From assembly GCA_002256935.1 (NCBI GenBank), contig NCGL01000011.1, positions 1-64,000 on the forward strand: a stretch of 64,000 nucleotides of DNA. Direction: 5' to 3'. The position numbers and the translations under genes are program-made. Source of the stretch: Bdellovibrio sp. 28-41-41. GTDB lineage: Bacteria; Bdellovibrionota; Bdellovibrionia; Bdellovibrionales; Bdellovibrionaceae. The notes beneath the pieces are model-generated. The model was not told the DNA's origin. It saw only the letters and a list, made by a program, of their open reading frames with translations, and did no database searches. Shown here piece by piece: positions 1-6,388 of this stretch (its first letter is position 1; the number at the start of each line of letters is the position of its first letter).

Positions 1-2
1 AG

Positions 3-166
3 CCGAAGTCTAAGCTTAAACACCTACGCCAACTCATCGCCGAAATATCCCCCGAAGGCGATTTTTAAAGTCAATAGACCTACTCAACGATTACAGTACG
101 GCGACTTTGGCAAAAACCCTCAAAATGTCCGGCCTGGCGGACAAGCGTGGGAAAACTAGAGTTTAA
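3..166 (+). pseudogene. C-terminal end of an unidentified gene, frame-broken
   Basis: An open frame enters from the left edge and reads to a stop at 66-68 (ending ...ISPEGDF). If one base is added in the T run at 62-66, reading continues naturally as ...LKSIDLLNDYSTATLAK and ends at a TAA at 164-166. The smooth continuation suggests one gene broken by a single indel, either real or a homopolymer sequencing error. I do not recognise the family. Only about 54 residues are visible. Confidence 0.3.
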
Positions 167-220
167 TTTTGAATCGATAAGATGAGGTTGTGGTCAAAAA
201 TATTGAAGGAACTTAACGAT

Positions 221-238
221 AAAACGTAACTACGTTTT
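221..238. terminator. AT-rich perfect inverted repeat between convergent gene ends
   Basis: AAAACGTA-AC-TACGTTTT is a perfect 8-bp inverted repeat with a 2-base centre. It lies between the end of the left-edge gene and the stop of the histidine kinase gene, which run towards each other. A bidirectional terminator is possible, but the stem is AT-rich and the loop very tight, so this is tentative. Confidence 0.3.
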
Positions 239-256
239 AAAAGAACAAGATTGCCT

Positions 257-1834
257 TTAGTTAAGCTCAAGTTGAAAAATGCTATCTTTAGACAGGAGTT
301 TACAATCTAGCCGCTGACAGGCATCCTGAATCCATGGCTCATCATAATGGCCAGTTACTAGGACAAAGTTTTTAGAAAGTGATGGATGCCTAGCTAAAAA
401 ATCAAGACCCGTCATTTTCCCCTCGCCCAAATCAAAATCAACCAGGTAAAGACGAGAATTTGCTAGATCAATATATTTCTCCATCGATTCACATGATCGA
501 AAGGACTCTATTTCCGGAGATTTACTAAGTCCCCTAAACTTTACTTCCCAGGCATCTATCATCGTCTGCTGATCATCACATAATGTAATCAATTGGTACT
601 TTCCTAGGGAAATTCTATCGATATGCCAAGAAGGGGTTTTTGCCCTCGGTAGAATGAATGATAGCGAAGTGCCTTTGCCATAGTCAGATGTTATTTCGAT
701 ATTTCCTAAATTGGATTCAACAAGCTTCTTAGCGTAAAATAGTCCAAGGCCGGAGCCGTCGATTTTTCCGTGCGTGAAGTGCTTATCAAAAACCTTTGTG
801 AGATGTTCTTTTTCGATTCCATGACCAGTGTCTTTAACTTCAATTGAAAATGATTCCTCATCATATGACAAAGTGATATTGATTTCGCCGCCAATTTTGA
901 TTGCCTGAAGAGAGTTATCAATAATATTTGATAACATTGGCAGAAAATGGGCGGTAGAAATAAATGTGTAAATGCCATAGCTGGATTCGGAATTTAAAAT
1001 GGTTAAATCAATTTCAACATTTTTTGAAATAAGTTTCTTTTCTGCTACGATTGCCTTAAGCATCTGAGCTACATCAAAGATAGCTTTGGTGTTTTGTTTA
1101 CTAGCATCAGAATTAATCGATGTGTTGTCGGGATTTCTTGGCTTTAGCTCTTCAATAATTTCCTCAAGCCTTTTAATGACCCCAATGCCTTGATCAAATA
1201 TCATTTCTGGGGAAAACATTTTCTCAATAAATATGGCTCTAAGACTTGCTAGTGGCGATCTAATATTGTGCCTAACTTTTTTTGCTATTTCTTCGGTAAG
1301 TTCAGCATTTTTAACTCGAACTTCTTTTTCAAATTCGATCTCGACCTTCTTCTTTGCTTGATGAAACACTAGCGCCAGCATCATAGCTGAAAATAGCCAG
1401 ATAAGAACAGCATACGGTACGAGTTCAAATCGTGAATAGGTGTAGGTTGCCTTTGCTGCAAGGCTTTTTGACTCGGTATCTAGGAATATGGGGATAGTTA
1501 CAGATGAATAAAGGATCTGGCTCATAAGATCTTGCGAGCTAGTTCTTCTGTCAAAAACAGGGGGCAACGTGATGATATGTTCATCATTCGGTGACATGAG
1601 CGAGACATGCCTAAATGCAGAAAATTGGACCCCGTTTAAATATTCAACAACTCCGCGCATTTCTTTAGTCGAAATCCCTTTTCTGACAAAACTTGACGCT
1701 TGAATCGCCAGTTCATCTTTAATAGAGCGGTTCCAAACAACAGATAGCGCAACCGCCGCTAAAAGTAAAATTAACGAGGTTAAAACAAACCTAAATGTCG
1801 TTTTTTTAATTTCTTGCTCTAAGCGATTAATCAT
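257..1834 (-). CDS. hybrid sensor histidine kinase with C-terminal receiver
   Basis: Membrane sensor kinase, last gene of the YcaO operon. The start at 1834 (MINRLEQEIKK) is preferred over an upstream ATG because it has a GGGGTG ribosome site and sits 4 bases after the YcaO stop. Predicted layout: TM1 about residues 14-34, a periplasmic sensor of about 100 residues, TM2 about 141-157, and a coiled linker. The HisKA phospho-acceptor is His189 in RHNIRSPLASL. HATPase motifs are NIIDNSLQAI, DTGHGI and GSGLGL. A receiver fills the last ~115 residues, with the acidic pair in LCDDQQT, the Asp in LVDFDLG, the Thr in LVTGH and the Lys in LLSKD. All phosphorelay residues are present. The natural partner is the sigma-54 regulator at the head of the operon. 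The sensed signal is unknown; the adjacent secreted peptide and binding protein suggest a peptide (inference). Confidence 0.9.
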   Translation of the reverse strand: MINRLEQEIKKTTFRFVLTSLILLLAAVALSVVWNRSIKDELAIQASSFVRKGISTKEMRGVVEYLNGVQFSAFRHVSLMSPNDEHIITLPPVFDRRTSSQDLMSQILYSSVTIPIFLDTESKSLAAKATYTYSRFELVPYAVLIWLFSAMMLALVFHQAKKKVEIEFEKEVRVKNAELTEEIAKKVRHNIRSPLASLRAIFIEKMFSPEMIFDQGIGVIKRLEEIIEELKPRNPDNTSINSDASKQNTKAIFDVAQMLKAIVAEKKLISKNVEIDLTILNSESSYGIYTFISTAHFLPMLSNIIDNSLQAIKIGGEINITLSYDEESFSIEVKDTGHGIEKEHLTKVFDKHFTHGKIDGSGLGLFYAKKLVESNLGNIEITSDYGKGTSLSFILPRAKTPSWHIDRISLGKYQLITLCDDQQTMIDAWEVKFRGLSKSPEIESFRSCESMEKYIDLANSRLYLVDFDLGEGKMTGLDFLARHPSLSKNFVLVTGHYDEPWIQDACQRLDCKLLSKDSIFQLELN

Positions 1835-1838
1835 TTTT

Positions 1839-2717
1839 TCACCCCACAAACTCTGTGTCAGGAGCTGGGTTACTGTTTTGATCAAGGCAGCGAACAAATT
1901 TTAGCGGACATTCTTTTAAACTAGGAGATGAGTAATTGAGCTTTGAAAAATTCAATGTATTTACGTCTAATTTCAGATCTAGGCTCATATCATGCTTGAG
2001 ACTTAGATTCTCAATAAGACCTTTACAGTAATTTGGATCAAATAATAGCCCTTTTGAGTCTTCAGAAGTAGGATTGTTGATTTCTTTAAGCCGTTCAAAT
2101 GAAGTAGGTAAGATTGAATCAACTTTAAGTGCCGAGATATTTCGTAAGCATTCAATTTTTGATTTTTTTTGTGCAATGTGAATATCTCTAGCAACGGCAG
2201 CGCCCATAATACCGCCAATATTTACGCCGCTATCTAGCCCGTGAGCAAGAGTAAATATCCCGACAAAACCAAAAGGTGCGATCATTTCAAATTGCAAAAG
2301 TGTAAAAGCTATTTTGCCGTAGTCTTTGGTGTCGACACAAAGTTCTTCAGATGAAATGAGCTTCATTCCATTTTTTTGACTAAAGTGTGACCAAATCGAT
2401 ACGCGCTCAATATACTCAAGTAACGCGTTTTCTTTGGCTAGATCAAAACTCAAATGTCCAGCCACTCCTGTTGAGCTGATTTTGTTTTCATCGCACACAT
2501 AACGCTCGATAGATTCACACACACCTTTAACAAGTGCCAGATTTGAATCTAAATCGGCCCCGCGACCAATGTAGGTTTTTGAACCGATCTCAACTTTTAC
2601 ATCTAGATCATAGTGACTCTGAAAGTATTCGTGAATCCAATCAAGCTGAGTCACTTGAAGATTGAGAATCTCGGCACTATCTAATATCCAGCGATTTAAT
2701 CCTTCGTAATTAGCCAT
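1839..2717 (-). CDS. YcaO-domain protein, short form
   Basis: 292-residue protein with the two signature blocks of YcaO ATP-dependent cyclodehydratase/thioamidation enzymes: IGRGADLDSNLALVKGVCES ending in IERY, then SSTGVAGHLSFDLAKENALL followed by EYIERV. These glutamates and arginines bind Mg-ATP in known YcaOs. Known family members activate peptide backbone amides, or the S12 protein in the E. coli case. This copy is shorter than typical YcaOs (about 400 or more residues), and no separate partner (E1-like or TfuA) gene is visible. The start overlaps the end of the binding-protein gene by 22 bases, so translation is probably coupled. A possible substrate is the secreted peptide encoded at 4248-4514, which has Ser/Thr/Cys near its C-terminus. 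That link is inference only. Confidence 0.75.
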   Translation of the reverse strand: MANYEGLNRWILDSAEILNLQVTQLDWIHEYFQSHYDLDVKVEIGSKTYIGRGADLDSNLALVKGVCESIERYVCDENKISSTGVAGHLSFDLAKENALLEYIERVSIWSHFSQKNGMKLISSEELCVDTKDYGKIAFTLLQFEMIAPFGFVGIFTLAHGLDSGVNIGGIMGAAVARDIHIAQKKSKIECLRNISALKVDSILPTSFERLKEINNPTSEDSKGLLFDPNYCKGLIENLSLKHDMSLDLKLDVNTLNFSKLNYSSPSLKECPLKFVRCLDQNSNPAPDTEFVG

Positions 2718-4240
2718 AATGGATTATTTGCTAGGATTTTAGAGAGTTGGATTTTCCAGCCTTTTTTTACTAAAGCTGTGTAGGGACCGGAAAACAATGG
2801 GACAAAAAGCGCATCCTTTAGCGCGGATTCATGTATTTGTTGAAGGAGTTTTAGCCTGTCGTCTTTGTTTTGTTTTGACATATAGTTTGCAAGCCAAGCC
2901 TGTCGCTCTTTTTCAGTAAGTCCAAAAATACCGGCAGTTAATGAATAAGAAATTAAAGATATGTCTTCGTTAAACCCAGTGTCAGGACCACCAATATAAG
3001 CATGAGGCATTTCCGTGATGCTTGAAAATTTTTGAAAAGCCGGAGGCAAAGTATTTTCTTTAACCAACGCACTCGGCAGCACTCTGGAAATACGCTCCTG
3101 GTATACTGATGCCTCTCCAACTCGGACGATAGTTATCGATAACGGGATGTCACGAATACCTGAATCTAAAGGAGTTCTTTGCTCAAATGCATTTGCAATT
3201 GAGCTGTCAATAGCGCCATCACCGTGAGATGGAAAAAACTGATTCGTAACTTCATAACCGGGAAGACCTAAAAAATGAGAATTGACGGATTCTTTAATTT
3301 TTTTGCCAATTAAAATTCGTTGCTCGACTGAAAGCTCTTTTAATCCGCGCTCGGTAAAAAATAATGCAAAGGTCCTAATATTTGCGGTTGAATGCATTTC
3401 TGAGCTTTTTAAACTTTGGCTTAGTTCATAAACCTCTTCCGGCCTAGCTGAATCTATAGTGGTTATTAAGTCGATGTTTCCATCTTTGAAAAGCTGTATT
3501 GAGCCGGATTTATTTTTTGGATCAACCGGCACAAGGTCAACTTTTTGAGCGATTTTATTAGAGTAATGATAATGATTGGGATTTGCAGACAACTCTATTC
3601 GCCCACTTTCACTATCTTGACTAACATAGTAGGGACCTGACGTATTTCTATAGTCAATAATATCAAGTGACTTTGGATCTACAGAGGATTTTGGGATAAT
3701 AGCAAAATCAATTCCTGATAACATGGGAAGAATGAAAGCCGATTTACCAGCAATTTTTAAAACTAGCTCATTTCCTTTATAGCTAATTCCCGGACAAGCA
3801 TCTTCAATAGATTTTACTTCATAAGCTCCACATACCAAATCTTTTAAATTGCCATGCGTATTTTGCGTTCGAACAAGAAGTCTTTTAAGTGAAAAGGCGG
3901 CATCTTCTGCGGTGATTGCTTTTCCATCTACGGTTTTAACACCATCACGTATAAAGAAGTGAAGCTCGTCATTTCTCCATTCCCACTTGTCGGCTAGTCC
4001 ACTCCTAATTGTTGCATCTTCAGGAGAAAGCTCAACCAAGGGGCTGTATATGTTTTCTAGAAAAATATACTCAGGCCCCAAGTGAATTCGCGTTGGCTCA
4101 TAGGAGCGAGACGGAGTGCTATTAGGAAATGCAACTCTTAAAGTGTTTGACATGTTAGATCCCTTTTTAAAAAATACTTCCACAAAGTATAAACTTGCAG
4201 CTAATAGAACAAGAACAAAAATAACATGGTGGTTTTTCAT
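2696..4240 (-). CDS. membrane-anchored family 5 (oligopeptide/nickel type) solute-binding protein
   Basis: 514 residues. The N-terminus is a single hydrophobic segment (VIFVLVLLAASLYFVEVFF), followed by a family 5 extracellular binding-protein fold. Diagnostic pieces are LENIYSPLVELSPEDATIRS, GLADKWEWR, FFIRDGVKTVDGKAITAEDA, and later PILPM/IDF and TSGPYYV-like strands. There is no lipobox, so it is probably anchored through the uncleaved N-terminal helix. No permease or ATPase gene lies nearby, which argues for ligand presentation to the operon's sensor kinase rather than import. Family 5 proteins bind peptides, Ni chelates or opines. Here the company of a small secreted peptide and a YcaO enzyme makes a peptide ligand the simplest guess. 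Confidence 0.85.
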   Translation of the reverse strand: MKNHHVIFVLVLLAASLYFVEVFFKKGSNMSNTLRVAFPNSTPSRSYEPTRIHLGPEYIFLENIYSPLVELSPEDATIRSGLADKWEWRNDELHFFIRDGVKTVDGKAITAEDAAFSLKRLLVRTQNTHGNLKDLVCGAYEVKSIEDACPGISYKGNELVLKIAGKSAFILPMLSGIDFAIIPKSSVDPKSLDIIDYRNTSGPYYVSQDSESGRIELSANPNHYHYSNKIAQKVDLVPVDPKNKSGSIQLFKDGNIDLITTIDSARPEEVYELSQSLKSSEMHSTANIRTFALFFTERGLKELSVEQRILIGKKIKESVNSHFLGLPGYEVTNQFFPSHGDGAIDSSIANAFEQRTPLDSGIRDIPLSITIVRVGEASVYQERISRVLPSALVKENTLPPAFQKFSSITEMPHAYIGGPDTGFNEDISLISYSLTAGIFGLTEKERQAWLANYMSKQNKDDRLKLLQQIHESALKDALFVPLFSGPYTALVKKGWKIQLSKILANNPLWLITKD

Positions 4241-4247
4241 TTTATTT

Positions 4248-4514
4248 TTACTTCGGTTTAAAGCAAATCGAACTGGGCGATGCGCTAAGAGTCTGAACTC
4301 GTCCGGTAAGTCTAAGTTCTTCTAGTATTGAAAGTCTTCCTATCAAAACATTGTTTTCATACGGATTTAATAGTCCGGAGTTTAACAGTAAATTGATCGC
4401 CTGCTTAACTTGAAACTCTGCCAGCTTTGGATCTTGCAGTTTAGTATCTTCAGCAAAAACAGGGATAACCATAAATAGTACCACAATTATTGCTAGTGAT
4501 TTTGTATTCCTCAT
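4248..4514 (-). CDS. small secreted protein of the YcaO operon
   Basis: 88-residue protein from the ATG at 4514 (an upstream ATG at 4529 is also open). The chosen start forms an ATGA overlap with the restored stop of the response-regulator gene, and GGGAGGAAG lies just upstream. A signal peptide (KSLAIIVVLFMVIPVFA, cleavage before EDT) is followed by about 65 residues predicted as helices, and a tail rich in small residues with one Cys (TLSASPSSICFKPK). I do not recognise the family. It could be a secreted signal, an accessory to the binding protein, or a YcaO substrate; the sequence does not decide between these. Confidence 0.7.
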   Translation of the reverse strand: MRNTKSLAIIVVLFMVIPVFAEDTKLQDPKLAEFQVKQAINLLLNSGLLNPYENNVLIGRLSILEELRLTGRVQTLSASPSSICFKPK

Positions 4515-4556
4515 ACTTCTTCCTCCCACAGTTTATTTATCTGAACGCCAAGACCT

Positions 4557-5918
4557 TTAAGCTTGTCGTGCAGGGTTGATTTTGCAATTCCAATAAGTTT
4601 TGGTCATAGATCCAGACATTACAACGATCTTCTCTAAGACCTCACGTTCTCGATGAAAAGTTTCTGTTTTATAATGACTCCACAATTCTAAAGCGTCGTC
4701 ATAAGATTCAATACTGGACTCGTTCTTTTTTGTTAGAAACGTTTTATCGATATGGTTAACATCTAGTTTTTCATCTGAGTATCGAGCAAGCATTCTTGTA
4801 ACTGCATTTTCTAACTGCCGCACGTTACCCGGCCAAGAATACTTCAGCAACGTCGATATCGCATTTTGAGTTATCTCTCTTGTTTCTCCAGTTTTATTTT
4901 TCCACTCATTTAAAAAATGGAGAATAAGTGGTTCGATATCATTCGTTCTCTTTCTCAGCGGCGCAAGCTCAATAGGAAGAACATTTAATCTGTAATAGAG
5001 ATCTTCTCTAAAAGTACCTCTTTTGACCGCTTTTTCTAAATCGACGTTAGTTGCGGCAATAACTCTGACATTTGTTTTTACGGATATACTTGATCCTACT
5101 GGTGTGATTTCTTTTTCTTGAAGCACCCGTAGAAACTTAACTTGAACACTAAGAGGCAAATCTCCAATTTCATCTAAAAAGATGGTGCCACCTTCGGCTT
5201 CTTTAAAAAATCCTTTTTTTGCGCCAATGGCCCCAGTAAAAGCGCCTTTAACATGACCGAAAAGCTCACTTTCAATAATACCAATACTAATCGCGGTGCA
5301 ATTTACCGAGATAAATGGGCCTCTAGAGAACTTTGATTTTTCATGAATCGCCTTGGCTATTTTTTCTTTGCCGGTACCGTTTTCGCCGATTATTAAAACT
5401 ATTTCTGGACGCCTGGCATATCTATCGATTAGCTCACAAGCATTTTTAGTTTGCTCAGACACCCCAACCATATTGAATGTTGCGATATATTTTTCAACAT
5501 CAGAAGCAACCTTAGGAGTGCTTACTATATGAGAAATGTTTTTTTGATCAAACCGCTTGCAGTAGCTTTCAACAATACTAACAAGCCGAATATGGCTTAC
5601 AAGCCTTGGCAATACTAAAAATGATCCGGCTTTGTGGCACTTATCGGCAGTGTCGTCTGAATCATCGCCGGTGATATTTATAACCTGAAGTCCTGGATCA
5701 ATTTCATGAAACATTTTTGTAGCCTGATCACCGTTAACTTCAGGCATATGAAAATCAACAATGGCCAGTGCATAGCGACCGATATTCTTTTTTATCAGTG
5801 AGAAGGCAAACTTTGCACTAGCAGCCTGATGAACAAGAAGTCCTTTTGATTCCAAGATCGATTTAAGCAGACTTAAATTTTCTGGTTTATCATCCACTAT
5901 TAGAATTGTGTGACTCAT
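4557..5918 (-). CDS. NtrC-family sigma-54 response regulator, frameshifted at the DNA-binding helix
   Basis: Receiver domain (acidic pair D9/D10, phospho-acceptor D55 in LAIVDFHMPE), then a sigma-54 AAA+ domain with Walker A GENGTGKE (about 178-185), GAFTGA (225-230), LFLDEIGDL-type Walker B and WPGNVRQLENA. It should activate sigma-54 promoters when phosphorylated by the operon's kinase. The receiver lacks the usual conserved Lys: the loop reads FLVLPRL, with Leu before Pro. Near 4594-4600 the frame breaks. The printed frame ends TYWNCKINPARQA, but removing one base gives TIGIAKSTLHDKLKGLGV, a standard Fis-type helix-turn-helix, and runs to a TGA at 4511-4513 that overlaps the next gene's ATG. 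So the true gene is probably 4511-5918, with either a real disabling indel or an assembly error. Confidence 0.88.
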   Translation of the reverse strand: MSHTILIVDDKPENLSLLKSILESKGLLVHQAASAKFAFSLIKKNIGRYALAIVDFHMPEVNGDQATKMFHEIDPGLQVINITGDDSDDTADKCHKAGSFLVLPRLVSHIRLVSIVESYCKRFDQKNISHIVSTPKVASDVEKYIATFNMVGVSEQTKNACELIDRYARRPEIVLIIGENGTGKEKIAKAIHEKSKFSRGPFISVNCTAISIGIIESELFGHVKGAFTGAIGAKKGFFKEAEGGTIFLDEIGDLPLSVQVKFLRVLQEKEITPVGSSISVKTNVRVIAATNVDLEKAVKRGTFREDLYYRLNVLPIELAPLRKRTNDIEPLILHFLNEWKNKTGETREITQNAISTLLKYSWPGNVRQLENAVTRMLARYSDEKLDVNHIDKTFLTKKNESSIESYDDALELWSHYKTETFHREREVLEKIVVMSGSMTKTYWNCKINPARQA

Positions 5919-5970
5919 TCTTTATCCCCCCGGACGTTAACGATCCGAAAATCGTCTGACAAATTCAGAG

Positions 5971-5986
5971 AGCAATGCTTATGCCG
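5971..5986 (-). promoter_or_regulatory. sigma-54 (-24/-12) promoter of the YcaO/two-component operon
   Basis: On the minus strand CGGCAT-AAGCA-TTGCT matches the TGGCAC-N5-TTGCW consensus. GG and GC fall exactly 12 bases apart. The predicted start site near 5960 leaves a leader of about 42 bases to the response-regulator ATG at 5918. The gene it drives encodes a sigma-54 activator, so autoregulation is likely. Confidence 0.72.
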
Positions 5987-6058
5987 ACTAGTTTTCGTAA
6001 ACCACATGTCATAAAATCAATAGCTTAGATCTTGATGTGGGTTTTCTGTTACAATTTT

Positions 6059-6076
6059 CGTTCGGCACAGCGAACG
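6059..6076. promoter_or_regulatory. inverted repeat upstream of the sigma-54 promoter
   Basis: CGTTCG-GCACAG-CGAACG is a perfect 6-bp dyad about 95 bases upstream of the -12 element. It could be an activator site or a structural dyad. Its sequence differs from the two CGGAC-type dyads further upstream. Confidence 0.35.
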
Positions 6077-6149
6077 GGTAAAAAATTCAATTGACGGTTT
6101 TGCTATATGAATTAAATATTTAGCTCGCAAAAAAAAGAAAAACACTACC

Positions 6150-6165
6150 GTCCGGATTACCGGAC
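6150..6165. promoter_or_regulatory. candidate enhancer site 1 for the sigma-54 activator
   Basis: GTCCGG-ATTA-CCGGAC is a perfect dyad about 185 bases upstream of the -12 element, in the usual range for a sigma-54 activator site. A similar element lies 88 bp away at 6238-6253. The shared core suggests both bind the same Fis-type helix-turn-helix. Confidence 0.55.
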
Positions 6166-6237
6166 ATGAATCCAGCATGGATTGGAAAAAAGTGGTTAAG
6201 CCACTGAAATCAAAATCTTTATTGGAAAATGATGAGC

Positions 6238-6253
6238 GTTCGGATTTTCGGAC
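6238..6253. promoter_or_regulatory. candidate enhancer site 2 for the sigma-54 activator
   Basis: GTTCGG-ATTT-TCGGAC is a near copy of the dyad at 6150-6165. A partial third match (ATTTTCGGAT, minus strand) lies at about 5944-5953 in the predicted leader and may be an autoregulatory site. The rest of the 5919-6388 gap shows no other gene. Confidence 0.5.
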
Positions 6254-6388
6254 GGCTTTCTATTTTTGAAATAAGTTCCCTAATTGGATCAAATAAAGAC
6301 GAATTCAACTAGCTCCACGCAACTTCCGAAAGAAGTTTAACTTTTTTCTTACGACTTTTCACAATGTACTGTTTTATTGCTTTCCACT

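Noticed and set aside
4590-4604. Programmed frameshift in the sigma-54 regulator
   Set aside because: A +1 shift would be needed, but no known slippery codon, stop-coupled site or stimulating structure is visible. An indel is simpler.
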